A stretch of DNA of 57,059 nucleotides from NCBI GenBank assembly GCA_035548055.1, contig DASZTL010000103.1, positions 1 to 57,059 of the forward strand, given 5' to 3'. This stretch comes from DASZTV01 sp035548055. GTDB taxonomy: Bacteria > Actinomycetota > Actinomycetes > JAFAQI01. The position numbers were made by a program, and so were the translations under genes. Every line of letters starts with the position of its first letter. The first letter of the stretch is position 1. Below, in pieces: positions 1-8,463 of this stretch. A model generated the notes under the pieces. It did no database searches. It was not told where the DNA came from and saw only the letters and a list, made by a program, of their open reading frames with translations.

Positions 1-1153
1 ACCAGAACCCGACGTTGACGAAGGTCGTGGCAGGGTCCAGGTCGTAGAGCGGCCACCGCGCCAGGGGATCGCGCTGGCGCAGCGGGCAGAGCCACACCGG
101 TTGGATTCCGGTGCGCTCATCGAGAAACGAGACGAACTCCGCAAGCCGCTCAACCGGGATCTCGACGTCCTGGATGACAGGTTCCTCGCGGGGCCTGCCA
201 TGTCGAGCATCTATTCGCCGCTTGATGCCATACCGCCGTTCGAGAGCGATGAGCCGCCAGTAGACATCCGAGCGGCGCCATCGACGCGGCCACAAGCGGC
301 GGATACGAGGGTTCTGCGCGCCGAAGGCTCGCGAGCACCAGAACCAGTCGGTGTCCCAGCGCCAGATGTAGTCGTGAATCGTGAGCCAGTCCTCGTCGCG
401 CTCCTGGATCGAGCGGTAGTAGATCCGCTGCCCCGTGTAGTCGGAGGTGTGCGGTGCAGCGTCCGTGTAGCTGGCGAGGGTCAGGTAGCACTCGCGCGGG
501 GTGAACCACGTCCCGTCGATGAAGTCGACAGCCTCGCCCTCCCAAACCCGCAGGTCGCAGATTCGCTCGATGGCGGCCGCGCACGTGGCTAGATCATCGA
601 AGCCCACGTGCCGGACGTGCACGAAAGGCAGCACCGGTTCCAGCTCGATGCGTAACCGCAGCGCGTACCCGAGCGTCCCGTAGGAGTTGGGGAACCCGAA
701 GAAGAGGTCGGCATGGTCGCCCTCTGGGTCGGCCGAGACGATTTGGGCGTCGCCGGTCAGGATGTCCATCTCCAGCACCGACTCGTGCGGACACCCGCTG
801 CGGAAGGACGTCGACTCGATTCCGAGTCCAGTCACTGCGCCGCCGAGGGTGATCGTCTTCAGCTGTGGCACGACCAGCGGCATCAGGCCATGAGGCAGCG
901 TGGCGGCGAGGAGATCCTCGTACGTCGTCATCCCGAGCACGTCGGCGGTTCGCCCAGTCGTGTCGATCTCCAGGACGCCGGCCAAGCCGGCCACGTCGAG
1001 CGCGCGATGTGCCCGTTGACGGGCACGGAAGAGGTTCGAGCTCCGCTGTGGCTTGCGCAGCCGGACCGGAGCATCCGAGGGCAGGGCAGCGAGCGTGCGG
1101 CGCAGCGCGTCGACGCGGAGGTCGTAGGCCGCTCGGCTGAGCGTGGGGCTCAC
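1..1153 (-). CDS. FAD-binding oxidoreductase, DHCR24/DIMINUTO-like (3' end beyond window)
   Basis: This is an FAD_binding_4-type flavoenzyme that reads right to left and is cut by the left edge; 384 codons are visible. Recognisable stretches are RLRKPQRSSNLFR near the N-terminus, LDVAGLAGVLEID, VVPQLKTITLGGAVTGLGIE (the FAD-binding core), FGFPNSYGTLGYA and WLCPLRQRDP near the visible end. This order is typical of the delta-24 sterol reductase-like family of FAD-linked oxidases. GTG at 1153 is chosen because the frame has a stop 49 codons-free only a little further upstream and the MarR gene starts divergently at 1221. The substrate is unknown. It shares a 67-bp intergenic region holding a perfect palindrome with the MarR gene, so control by that repressor is likely. 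Confidence 0.85.
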   Translation of the reverse strand, partial: MSPTLSRAAYDLRVDALRRTLAALPSDAPVRLRKPQRSSNLFRARQRAHRALDVAGLAGVLEIDTTGRTADVLGMTTYEDLLAATLPHGLMPLVVPQLKTITLGGAVTGLGIESTSFRSGCPHESVLEMDILTGDAQIVSADPEGDHADLFFGFPNSYGTLGYALRLRIELEPVLPFVHVRHVGFDDLATCAAAIERICDLRVWEGEAVDFIDGTWFTPRECYLTLASYTDAAPHTSDYTGQRIYYRSIQERDEDWLTIHDYIWRWDTDWFWCSRAFGAQNPRIRRLWPRRWRRSDVYWRLIALERRYGIKRRIDARHGRPREEPVIQDVEIPVERLAEFVSFLDERTGIQPVWLCPLRQRDPLARWPLYDLDPATTFVNVGFW

Positions 1154-1196
1154 CCAGCCGACCCTATGTCCGAGGATCTCACCAACCAAGAGTCAG

Positions 1197-1214
1197 TTGC
1201 CTGCTAGCAGGCAA
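1197..1214. promoter_or_regulatory. Perfect 18-bp palindrome, likely MarR operator
   Basis: TTGCCTGCTAGCAGGCAA equals its own reverse complement. It lies in the short divergent region between the FAD oxidase start (1153) and the MarR start (1221). The TTGC...GCAA form matches the general shape of MarR-family sites. Its end is 6 bp before the MarR start codon, which suits autorepression; control of the oxidase is inferred. Confidence 0.75.
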
Positions 1215-1220
1215 GTAAAT

Positions 1221-1673
1221 ATGCTTGCACCAGTGAGAGACGACGCTGACGCCGCAGCCCGCTTGCGGGCGATCGTCGGCGCCATGGCCCGGCGGCTCAA
1301 CTCGACGGCTCGTGGCGCGGGCCTGACCACAAGCCAGCTGTCCACACTCGGTGTCGTGGCCCGGGAAGGGCCGCTGCGTTTGTCGGAGCTCGCCGAGCTG
1401 GAGCACATGAATCCGACGATGCTCAGTCGGGTCGTCGGCACGCTGGTTGATGCCGGATTGCTGCGTCGCACCGCGGATCCCGACGACCGGCGCGCTGGTC
1501 TCGTGGAAGTGACGGCGAATGGGCGTCGCACGCACGATCGGCTGCGCGCGCAGCGTGGCCGAATCCTTGCCGACGGCCTTGCCGAGCTCGACTCGGCTGA
1601 CCGCGCACGCGTTGAAGGCGCGCTACCCGCGCTCGAGGCGCTCGTCGTGGCAATGCGCAAGGCCGGCAGTTGA
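1221..1673 (+). CDS. MarR-family transcriptional regulator
   Basis: A 150-residue winged-helix regulator. The DNA-binding region reads LTTSQLSTLGVVAREGPLRL then SELAELEHMNPTMLSRVVGTL, followed by the wing RTADPDDRRAGLVEVT, which carries the family's D-x-R-R-A/G signature. ATG at 1221 is used because it directly follows the palindrome; an upstream extension would read through that operator. The stop overlaps the TTG start of the MFS gene, so the two are probably co-translated. Such regulators usually respond to small aromatic or toxic ligands; the ligand here is unknown. Confidence 0.9.
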   Translation: MLAPVRDDADAAARLRAIVGAMARRLNSTARGAGLTTSQLSTLGVVAREGPLRLSELAELEHMNPTMLSRVVGTLVDAGLLRRTADPDDRRAGLVEVTANGRRTHDRLRAQRGRILADGLAELDSADRARVEGALPALEALVVAMRKAGS

Positions 1674-2953
1674 GCCGCTTCCGCCAGCTCCGACGCGACA
1701 CGTTCGCGTCATTGGTCAATCCCAACTATCGGCTCTACTTCGCGGGTCAGTCGGTCTCGATGATCGGCACCTGGATGCAGTCGATCGCCCAGTCGTTCCT
1801 GGTGTTCCAGCTCACCGACTCGGGCACGGCCGTCGGTCTGATCGTCGCGCTGCAGACCCTGCCCGTGATGCTGCTCGGCCCGTACGGCGGGGTCGTCGCC
1901 GACCGCGTCGACAAGCGCCGGCTCATGATCGTGCTGCAGTCGCTGATGGCGATCCAGGCGCTGACCCTGGGTCTGCTCACCGTCACCCACGTGGTCCGGC
2001 TCTGGGAGATCGGCCTGCTCGCGGTGGTCCTCGGGCTCAACAACACCTTCGAGAACCCATCGCGACAGTCGTTCGTCCTCGAGATGGTCGGCCCGGCCCA
2101 CATCCGCAACGCAGTGACCCTCAACTCGGTGATGGTCAACGCCGCACGCGCGATCGGACCGGCCGTGGCGGGCCTGATCATCAACGCCGGCGGGACGGGG
2201 GTGTGCTTCCTGATCAATGCCGCGAGCTTCGTCGCGGTTGTCTTGTCGCTGACGCGGATGGACGTCGACACGCTGAGCCCGTCACCTCCTGCCGCTCGGG
2301 CCAGAGGGCAGCTGCGTGAAGGCCTGCGGTACGTCCGCAACGAGATCGGCCTCGCTGTCCCGCTCGCGATGATGGCGATCGTCGGCTGCTTGGCCTACGA
2401 GTTCCAGGTCACCCTCCCAGTCGTTGCGGCCCGAGCCTTCGACGGCGGCTCGAGGACCTACGGCTTCATGACGGCAGCGATGGGCGTTGGCGCGGTGGTC
2501 GGCGGGCTGTACGCCGCGGGCCGCGGCAAGACCGGGCTGGCTTCGATGGTGCGGTCGTCGTCGGTGTTCGCCGTCGTGATCGCCGCCGCCGCCCTCGCGC
2601 CGAATCTAGGCGTTGAGCTCGTCGCGCTGGCCGCGGTCGGTGCGGCCAGCGTGACCTTCCTGTCGAAGGGAAACAGCACCCTCCAGTTGGCCGCCGACCC
2701 GCAGATGCGCGGCCGGGTGATGGCGTTGTGGTCGGTTGCGTTCCTCGGGTCGACGCCGATCGGCGGTCCGATCGCGGGCTACGTCACGCAGCACATCGGC
2801 GCGCGGTGGGGGTTGGGACTGGGAGCCGTCGCGTGCGCTGTCGCGGCCGCGCTCGGCACCGCGGTGTTGCGTCGCGTGCCGGTGCCGTCGGTGGTGACGA
2901 CATCGGAGGCTGTCGACTCCGAAGAGGGGCCTGTCATGGAGGCGGCCCGCTGA
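1670..2953 (+). CDS. MFS transporter, EntS-like (MFS_3 type)
   Basis: A 427-residue integral membrane transporter starting at TTG 1670, which overlaps the MarR stop codon (TTGA). The N-terminal FASLVNPNYRLYFAGQSVSMIGTWMQ is the usual opening of the enterobactin-exporter-like MFS subfamily, and DRVDKRRLM is the loop 2-3 signature. About twelve hydrophobic segments are visible through residue 405. Coupling to a MarR repressor suggests drug or metabolite efflux, which is inference. Confidence 0.88.
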   Translation: MSRFRQLRRDTFASLVNPNYRLYFAGQSVSMIGTWMQSIAQSFLVFQLTDSGTAVGLIVALQTLPVMLLGPYGGVVADRVDKRRLMIVLQSLMAIQALTLGLLTVTHVVRLWEIGLLAVVLGLNNTFENPSRQSFVLEMVGPAHIRNAVTLNSVMVNAARAIGPAVAGLIINAGGTGVCFLINAASFVAVVLSLTRMDVDTLSPSPPAARARGQLREGLRYVRNEIGLAVPLAMMAIVGCLAYEFQVTLPVVAARAFDGGSRTYGFMTAAMGVGAVVGGLYAAGRGKTGLASMVRSSSVFAVVIAAAALAPNLGVELVALAAVGAASVTFLSKGNSTLQLAADPQMRGRVMALWSVAFLGSTPIGGPIAGYVTQHIGARWGLGLGAVACAVAAALGTAVLRRVPVPSVVTTSEAVDSEEGPVMEAAR

Positions 2954-2969
2954 TCTACCGTTGTCGACC

Positions 2970-3602
2970 GTGGGGGTCCGCACGGCGTTGAAGCGCCGCA
3001 AGCTCGAGGCGCAGTTCTTCTGGTCCTACGGCAAGCAGCGGGCTCGTGCCGACTGGTATCTGCGCAAGTGCAAGTCGGTCGGTGCGCAGGCGACGATGCT
3101 CGGCAGCCCGACCGTCGACGCCTCCGACATGGAGGTCGGGGATCACTTCAAGATCTGGTCGACCCACAAGCGGACTCTCGTCACCGGCTGGGGCAAGCTG
3201 CGGATCGGTGACCGGGTGTTCCTGAACAACGGCGTCTTCCTCGCGTGCTGCAAGGAGATCACGATCGGCGACGACGTCGCGATCGCGAACGAGGTCTACA
3301 TCACCGACAGCGACAGCCACGGTGTCGAGGGCCGGCCAGTTCGTGAGGAGCCGGTGCGAATCGGCAACGGCGCGTGGATCGGCGCCCGAGCGATCATCCT
3401 GCCGGGCGTGACGATCGGGAACCGCGCGCTCGTCGCCGCGGGCGCGGTCGTGACCAGGGACGTACCAGACGACACGTTGGTCGGCGGCAATCCGGCCAAG
3501 ATCATCCGTCAGCTGGTGTACCCGCCGGGTGTGACGCGAGCCTGGTACGACGACCCGAACATGTTCGTCCACCCGGTCTTCGCCCAGGACTCCGACGCAT
3601 GA
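2970..3602 (+). CDS. Hexapeptide-repeat (LbH) O-acetyltransferase
   Basis: A 210-residue left-handed beta-helix acyltransferase of the maltose/galactoside acetyltransferase class. Hexapeptide repeats are clear from IGDRVFLNNGVFL to IGDDVAIANEVYI and GVTIGNRALVAAGAVVTRDV, ending in VGGNPAKIIR. The active-site histidine is probably the one in DSDSHGV. GTG at 2970 is preferred; TTG at 2961 is an in-frame alternative and neither has a strong ribosome-binding site. It follows the MFS gene by 16 bp and ends at a strong terminator. The acceptor, perhaps a cell-envelope sugar, is not deducible. Confidence 0.85.
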   Translation: MGVRTALKRRKLEAQFFWSYGKQRARADWYLRKCKSVGAQATMLGSPTVDASDMEVGDHFKIWSTHKRTLVTGWGKLRIGDRVFLNNGVFLACCKEITIGDDVAIANEVYITDSDSHGVEGRPVREEPVRIGNGAWIGARAIILPGVTIGNRALVAAGAVVTRDVPDDTLVGGNPAKIIRQLVYPPGVTRAWYDDPNMFVHPVFAQDSDA

Positions 3603-3664
3603 CGCCGAGCCCAACGAAATGGGCCCAAAGGCCGCCGTTTTAGGCGAAATTGTTGGGCTCGGCG
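3603..3664. terminator. Bidirectional hairpin terminator
   Basis: A 13-bp perfect inverted repeat, CGCCGAGCCCAAC at 3603-3615 and GTTGGGCTCGGCG at 3652-3664, separated by 36 nt. It sits exactly between two convergent stop codons (acetyltransferase on plus, DUF2332 gene on minus). There is no long T tract, as is common in high-GC bacteria. Confidence 0.75.
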
Positions 3665-3666
3665 GG

Positions 3667-4743
3667 TCAGGCCCAGGTTGTGGGGAGGCCGTGGCCGGAG
3701 GCTTCGCCGAGGATCCGCTCCTCGCCACCGGGCCACGTCCTCAGCGCGACCAGGAATTTGAAGTCGCCGCCGGCCAGCGGCCGGGTCGGCTCGAGGGTCA
3801 GGTAGGCGAACCTGCCCCGCTGGGATGCCTCGGCGCCCAGCGCCTCGACTCGATCCGCGAGTGCGTCGCGGGTCTCCGCCGACAGGTACTGACGAAACAC
3901 CGAGTGCCAGAGGACCGTCCACGTGTCGTCGGCGAGCGACGTTCGGCTGAGCGTTTCCTCCGCGCTCTCGCGCTGCACATTGATCGGCAGCTGCGCGGCG
4001 AGCTCGAATGCGCCTCGCAGTCGCTCGATGCGTGCGACCTGATCCGCCCACACGTACGCCGTCAGCAGCAGCCGGCCGGCCTCGCTCGAGACATCGACCG
4101 GGTCGAGGTCGCCGCCGTACCGCTCGACGATCTCGATGGCCGCCTGTGGTGGGGGAGTGCCATGCCAGGCGGCGCCGAGCTGCACCGGTGACGAAGCGTC
4201 GCCGTAGGTTGCCACCTCGCCGCCGATCCGGAACCGGTCGGCACGCAGGTTCAACCCGCCACTCGCCCCGACCTCGACCAGGCGGATCGGCAGCTCAGCT
4301 TCGTTCGCGATGTGCAGCAGACCGCCGATCAGGGCGGCGCCTCGGCCCACCTCGTTGGTTTGCGGCGGCCGGCGAAGCCAGTCCCGTACGTCGTCCCGAT
4401 GCGCCTCGAGCACACCGGCGAAGGCGGGCCAGACGGTGTCGGCCGGGACTTCGCCGCCGAAGGCAGACGTCGACGGATAGAACCTCGCAAGCTCGGGTGC
4501 CTTGCCGTCGAGGACGAGGGCGTGGACTCCGCCCATCATGCGCAACGCGAGAGCGCTCGGTCCCGGGTCCTCGAGATGTCCGTCGAGGACGGCGACCGTC
4601 GGGCCGCCCGCGACAAGGTCGTCAGCGGCACGCCGCAGTAGCCCGTCGTACAGCGGGCTGCCCAGGCGTGCGCAGGCCTCGGCCTGCTGCTGGAGGAGCC
4701 GCGCGGTGCGGCGCACCGGGGTCTCGGCCGGGTGTCCGCTCAC
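3667..4743 (-). CDS. DUF2332 family protein
   Basis: A 358-residue protein matching the actinobacterial DUF2332 family: an N-terminal helical part (RLLQQQAEACARLGSPLYDGL), a central EVGRGAALIGGL segment, VEVGASGGLNLRADRF, and a C-terminal part containing WHSVFRQYLS. No enzymatic activity is established for the family, although the EVGASGGLNL stretch resembles the glycine-rich region of a methyltransferase-like fold (inference). The gene overlaps hisN upstream by 4 bp, so it is the distal gene of a hisN-DUF2332 operon. Confidence 0.8.
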   Translation of the reverse strand: MSGHPAETPVRRTARLLQQQAEACARLGSPLYDGLLRRAADDLVAGGPTVAVLDGHLEDPGPSALALRMMGGVHALVLDGKAPELARFYPSTSAFGGEVPADTVWPAFAGVLEAHRDDVRDWLRRPPQTNEVGRGAALIGGLLHIANEAELPIRLVEVGASGGLNLRADRFRIGGEVATYGDASSPVQLGAAWHGTPPPQAAIEIVERYGGDLDPVDVSSEAGRLLLTAYVWADQVARIERLRGAFELAAQLPINVQRESAEETLSRTSLADDTWTVLWHSVFRQYLSAETRDALADRVEALGAEASQRGRFAYLTLEPTRPLAGGDFKFLVALRTWPGGEERILGEASGHGLPTTWA

Positions 4744-5522
4744 GGGGCGAGCTGGGCGAGGACCTCGTCCTGCAGCAACCCGTTCGTCGCGACCGCGCTA
4801 CCGCCGTCGACGCGGACGGCACCGGACAGGTCACTGAAGCGCCCACCGGCCTCCTCCACGATGACGCTGAGCGGGGCGAGGTCCCACAGCGAGACTTCGG
4901 GCTCACACGCGATGTCGACGGCGCCTTCGGCGACGAGCATGTAGGACCAGAAGTCGCCGAACGCGCGGTTGCGCCACACCGAGTCGACGAGGTTGCGGAA
5001 CTGGTCGCGGCGTCCTGCTGCGTCCCACCCCTCGAGTGAGGAGTAGGACAGTGACGCGTCGCCGAGCGACTCGACCTTCGAGACATGGCAACGCCGTGCT
5101 TCGGTGATCGCCGTTCGCGTCCACGCGCCCGCACCGCTGGAGGCCCACCAGCGTCGGCCGAGCGCCGGCGCGGAGACCACCCCGACCACTGACTGTCCGT
5201 CTTGCTGCAGCGCGATCAGCGTGGCCCAGACCGGGACGCCGCGCACGTAGTTCTTGGTGCCGTCGATGGGGTCGATGACCCAGCGTCGCGATGCGGAGGT
5301 CGTAGCGCCGTACTCCTCGCCGAGGATCGCGTCGCCCGGCCGCTCCCGCTCGATCGCCTCACGCAGTGTCTGCTCGGTGGCCGTGTCCGCATCGCTGACC
5401 GGGGTCAGATCGGGCTTGGTCTCGACGACGAGATCTGCGGCCTGAAAGCGCGACAGTGTGACGGCGTCCGCCAGGTCGGCTAGGTCCCGTGCCAGCCGAA
5501 GGTCGTTCTCCCAGCTGGCCAC
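4740..5522 (-). CDS. hisN: Histidinol-phosphatase, inositol-monophosphatase family
   Basis: A 260-residue Mg-dependent phosphatase. Family metal-binding motifs are present: GEEYG near residue 70, DPIDGTKNYVRG near residue 85, and EVSLWDLAPLSVIVEEAGG near residue 210. In actinobacteria this IMPase-type enzyme performs the L-histidinol-phosphate dephosphorylation of histidine biosynthesis. Other IMPase substrates are possible, but length and motif spacing fit HisN best. It is divergent from a TetR gene and translationally coupled to the DUF2332 gene. Confidence 0.85.
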   Translation of the reverse strand: MASWENDLRLARDLADLADAVTLSRFQAADLVVETKPDLTPVSDADTATEQTLREAIERERPGDAILGEEYGATTSASRRWVIDPIDGTKNYVRGVPVWATLIALQQDGQSVVGVVSAPALGRRWWASSGAGAWTRTAITEARRCHVSKVESLGDASLSYSSLEGWDAAGRRDQFRNLVDSVWRNRAFGDFWSYMLVAEGAVDIACEPEVSLWDLAPLSVIVEEAGGRFSDLSGAVRVDGGSAVATNGLLQDEVLAQLAP

Positions 5523-5571
5523 GGACCGAGCCTAGTGACCGTTCGCCAGCCGATTTCACCCGTGGAGTCAC

Positions 5572-5598
5572 TTGACACGGATGGCCTCCGTGTAAAGA
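5572..5598 (+). promoter_or_regulatory. TetR promoter with embedded operator
   Basis: A perfect -35 hexamer TTGACA (5572-5577) is followed by a plausible -10 TAAAGA (5593-5598, 15-bp spacing). Between them lies the inverted repeat ACACGGA-N5-TCCGTGT (5575-5581 and 5587-5593). A repressor bound here would block the promoter. The TetR start is at 5609, so autorepression is the simplest reading. Confidence 0.65.
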
Positions 5599-5608
5599 CT
5601 GCGAACTG

Positions 5609-6193
5609 ATGACGGACCTCCGTTCTACTCGCGATGCGCTGCTCGACGCGGCGTACGACGTCATCGTCGCGGGCAACTGGCAGAAGGCCCGGATGGTCGA
5701 CGTCGCAGCCGCGGCCGGCGTCTCCCGCCAGACGCTCTACAACGAGTTCGGCTCGAAGGACCTGCTCGCTCAGGCGCTGGCCGAGCGCGAGTCACAGCGC
5801 TTCATCGAAGGCACCAACCGGTTCATCGACGAGGTGCACCCTGACCGCCCGGTCGACGCGATCGCGGCGGCGACGGAGTGGACGATCCGCGAGGCGTCGG
5901 ACAATCCGTTGCTGAAGGCCGTGCTGACCGACGACACGCACGACCTGCTGCCGTTCCTCACCACGCGCGGTGAGGTCGTCATCGGCGCGGCACGCCGCAA
6001 CATCGCGTCGTACTGGCAGTCGCACTGGCCCGAGCTTCCCCGCGAGGACGTCGAGCTCGTCTCCGAGATGGTCGCGCGACTGACCATCTCCTACCTGGTT
6101 CTTCCCAGCGATGGCCCCGATGGCTCCGCTGAGGCGATCGCCGCACGCATGGCTCAACTAGTCGAACGATTCTTGATGAAGGGTGCGTCATGA
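5609..6193 (+). CDS. TetR-family transcriptional regulator
   Basis: A 194-residue regulator with an N-terminal helix-turn-helix (ARMVDVAAAAGVSRQTLYNEFGSKDLL), the strongest TetR_N signature, and a C-terminal helical ligand domain that ends EAIAARMAQLVERFL. The stop overlaps the ATG of the downstream diiron-protein gene by 4 bp, so the two form one transcription unit. Its likely operator overlaps the promoter just upstream. The effector is unknown. Confidence 0.9.
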   Translation: MTDLRSTRDALLDAAYDVIVAGNWQKARMVDVAAAAGVSRQTLYNEFGSKDLLAQALAERESQRFIEGTNRFIDEVHPDRPVDAIAAATEWTIREASDNPLLKAVLTDDTHDLLPFLTTRGEVVIGAARRNIASYWQSHWPELPREDVELVSEMVARLTISYLVLPSDGPDGSAEAIAARMAQLVERFLMKGAS

Positions 6194-7293
6194 CCACTGC
6201 CGAGAAGTACGTCGTCCCGACGGACGTGACCGCAACCTGGGACGTTCCGGCCAACTGCGAGGCCAGGTTCAGCTGGGAGTACGACGACGGGCGCGATCGC
6301 CTGCTGTCGCTGTACCAGAAGGGCAAGGACAAGCAGTGGGACTCGACCAAGCGCATGGACTGGTCGCTCGAGGTCGACTGGGCCAACCCGGTGGGGATGC
6401 CCGAGGCCTACAACCCGTTCCTCGGCACTGACGTCTGGGACAAGATGACCGAGAAGGAGCGCGACTCGTTCACCCACCATCAGGCGGCCTGGTCGTGGAG
6501 CCAGTTCATGCACGGCGAGCAGGGCGCGATGATCACCGCAGCCCGCATCGTCGAGACCGTGCCGGACATGGACTCGAAGTTCTACGGCGCGACCCAGGTG
6601 ATGGACGAGGCGCGTCACGTCGAGACGTTCGCCCGCTTCCTGCAGGAGAAGGTCGGGACGGTGTTCCCGATGAACAAGGACCTCGCGGCGCTGCTCAACG
6701 ACGCATTGCAGGCCAAGGACTGGGACTTCGCCTACCTCGGCATGCAGGTGCTGATCGAGGGCCTGGCGCTGGCCGCATTCGGTCTGCAGCGAGACCTCGC
6801 CGGCAACCCGCTCGCCAAGCAGCTGCTCGCTTATGTCATGCAGGACGAGGCGCGTCACGTCGCGTTCGGCCGGTTGGCGCTGAAGGACGCCTACGCCGAC
6901 CTGTCGCAGAAGGAACGCGACGAGCGCGAGGACTTCGTGGTCGAGGGCTGCTGGCTGATGCGCAACCGCTTCCTTGGCACCGAGGTCTACGAGACGCTCG
7001 GCCTGCCCGTGAAGGAGTGCCAGGAGATCGCCGACCACTCGGAGTTCCAGCAGATCTTCCGCAACTTGCTGTTCAGCCGGATCGTCCCGTGCGTCAAGGA
7101 CATCGGGCTGTGGGGCGACAAGGTCCAGAAGTGCTATGCCGAGATGGGTGTGCTCGACATGGCCGGCCACAACCTCGACGAGCTGATGAAGGCCGATGAG
7201 GACCAGGCCGAGGCACTCGACAAGGAGCGGGCCGCGATGGAGGCCCGCGTCGCCGAGGTCGACGAGACAATCGCAGTCGGCGCCAGCGCCTAG
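6190..7293 (+). CDS. Ferritin-like diiron protein (putative oxygenase/desaturase)
   Basis: A 367-residue ferritin-like protein. A full set of six diiron ligands can be traced: E110 (MHGEQG), E140 and H143 (MDEARHVETF), E190 (IEGLAL), E220 and H223 (QDEARHVAFG). Two E-x-n-DEARH halves are the hallmark of carboxylate-bridged diiron enzymes such as AurF-type oxygenases and acyl-ACP desaturase relatives. The C-terminal 40 residues are acidic and helical. Translational coupling to a TetR repressor suggests inducible expression. The substrate cannot be read from the sequence. Confidence 0.8.
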   Translation: MTTAEKYVVPTDVTATWDVPANCEARFSWEYDDGRDRLLSLYQKGKDKQWDSTKRMDWSLEVDWANPVGMPEAYNPFLGTDVWDKMTEKERDSFTHHQAAWSWSQFMHGEQGAMITAARIVETVPDMDSKFYGATQVMDEARHVETFARFLQEKVGTVFPMNKDLAALLNDALQAKDWDFAYLGMQVLIEGLALAAFGLQRDLAGNPLAKQLLAYVMQDEARHVAFGRLALKDAYADLSQKERDEREDFVVEGCWLMRNRFLGTEVYETLGLPVKECQEIADHSEFQQIFRNLLFSRIVPCVKDIGLWGDKVQKCYAEMGVLDMAGHNLDELMKADEDQAEALDKERAAMEARVAEVDETIAVGASA

Positions 7294-7310
7294 CAACTGA
7301 GCAAAGTGGC

Positions 7311-7335
7311 GTTGCTCGGCTGTCGGTCGAGCAAC
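7311..7335 (+). terminator. Hairpin downstream of the diiron gene
   Basis: GTTGCTCG (7311-7318) and CGAGCAAC (7328-7335) form an 8-bp stem with a 9-nt loop, 17 bp after the diiron gene stop. It is probably the terminator of the TetR operon. Confidence 0.55.
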
Positions 7336-7340
7336 GTCCT

Positions 7341-7421
7341 CGAAGTAGCACATGTTGTCCGTCTCGATTCGGACACCAAGCGCAGAAGTGGCCTCCGCGA
7401 ACGACTTCGTGTGCTACTTCG
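7341..7421. repeat. Long-range inverted repeat, element A (AGTAGCACA type)
   Basis: CGAAGTAGCAC (7341-7351) pairs with GTGCTACTTCG (7411-7421); three further pairs including one G-U extend the stem to 14. A nested hairpin TGTCCG (7356-7361) / CGGACA (7370-7375) lies inside. It occupies the convergent gap between the diiron gene and rsgA. A related element with the same AGTAGCACA core is at 31742-31837. Confidence 0.6.
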
Positions 7422-7443
7422 TACGAACAGAGGCTTCGCTCTG

Positions 7444-8463
7444 CTACAAGGCGTCGCGGGTTACTAGTAGGCGGCGGAGCGAGTCGAGTCGTTCCGCCGC
7501 CGCGTGACCGGCTGATACCCACGCGTCCAGCTCACAGGCCTCCGGGTCCAGATGATCGCAGTCGCTCGGGCAGCTGACCGTGCCCGACGCCAGGTCCGGG
7601 AAGCACGCCACCAGCCGGTCGCGGCCGACGTGAGCGAGGCCGAACGAGCGGATGCCCGGCGTGTCTATCACCCAGCCGCCGTCTGGCAGCGGCAGCGCGA
7701 TCGCCGCCGTGGTGGTGTGCTGGCCCTTTCCGGTGCGCGCGCTGACCTCGCCGATTCGTTGCGCCGCATCAGGAACGAGCGCGTTGACCAGCGTCGACTT
7801 CCCGACCCCGGACGACCCCACGAGCACCGTCACCCGGTCATGGAGAAGGTCCTGAAGTTGCGCTACCGCCTCGTCGAAGCCAGGGCGCCCGCTGCGGATG
7901 ATCGTGAGGTCGAGCTCGCCGTACGTCGACGCCACTTGATCGACGGAAGCGAGATCGGTCTTCGTGAGGCAGAGGATCGGCGCGATCTCCGCGTCGTACG
8001 CCGCGACGAGGCACCGGTCGATGAGCCGAGGTTGCGGTTCGGGATCGGCTGCCGCTGCGACCACAACGAGCTGCTCGGCATTCGCCACCAGCACGCGTTC
8101 GACCGGGTCGGTGTCGTCGGCGCTTCGCCGCAGTACCGATCGTCGCGGCGTGATGCGCACGATGCGGGCGAGTGCGTCCGGACCGCCCGACAGGTCGCCG
8201 ACGACGTCGACCTCGTCCCCGACGGCAATAGCTCGCCGCCCGAGCTCCCGGGCCCGCATTGCGATCACCAGCACGTCGCCGTCGACGAGACAGCCGAAGC
8301 GCCCACGATCGACGCTGACGACCCGTGCTGTGGTGGCGTCGTCGTGGCGGGGCCGCAGCCGGCTGCGGGGTCGTGACGATCGGCCGGCGCGGGCGAGCCG
8401 GTCCTCGTCGTCGATCGGCTGACGGGTCAGCTGCCGTCTCCCGGTCCGGCCAGCTGTGACCAC
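7444..8463 (-). CDS. rsgA: Ribosome small-subunit-dependent GTPase A
   Basis: A 339-residue circularly permuted GTPase that checks late 30S maturation. After a basic, Arg-rich N-terminus comes an OB-like domain, then G4 TKTD, G1 GSSGVGKS and G3-like DTPGIRSFG, in the permuted order typical of RsgA. The C-terminal zinc knuckle CPSDCDHLDPEAC is complete. The start at 8463 overlaps the aroA 3' end by 37 bp; a slightly later start is possible because the N-terminus varies among orthologues. aroA-rsgA adjacency is common in actinobacteria. Confidence 0.9.
   Translation of the reverse strand: MVTAGRTGRRQLTRQPIDDEDRLARAGRSSRPRSRLRPRHDDATTARVVSVDRGRFGCLVDGDVLVIAMRARELGRRAIAVGDEVDVVGDLSGGPDALARIVRITPRRSVLRRSADDTDPVERVLVANAEQLVVVAAAADPEPQPRLIDRCLVAAYDAEIAPILCLTKTDLASVDQVASTYGELDLTIIRSGRPGFDEAVAQLQDLLHDRVTVLVGSSGVGKSTLVNALVPDAAQRIGEVSARTGKGQHTTTAAIALPLPDGGWVIDTPGIRSFGLAHVGRDRLVACFPDLASGTVSCPSDCDHLDPEACELDAWVSAGHAAAERLDSLRRLLVTRDAL

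Noticed and set aside
101..592. Plus-strand frame at the left end
   Set aside because: The minus strand in another frame gives a coherent FAD-binding oxidoreductase running off the edge, so this is antisense.
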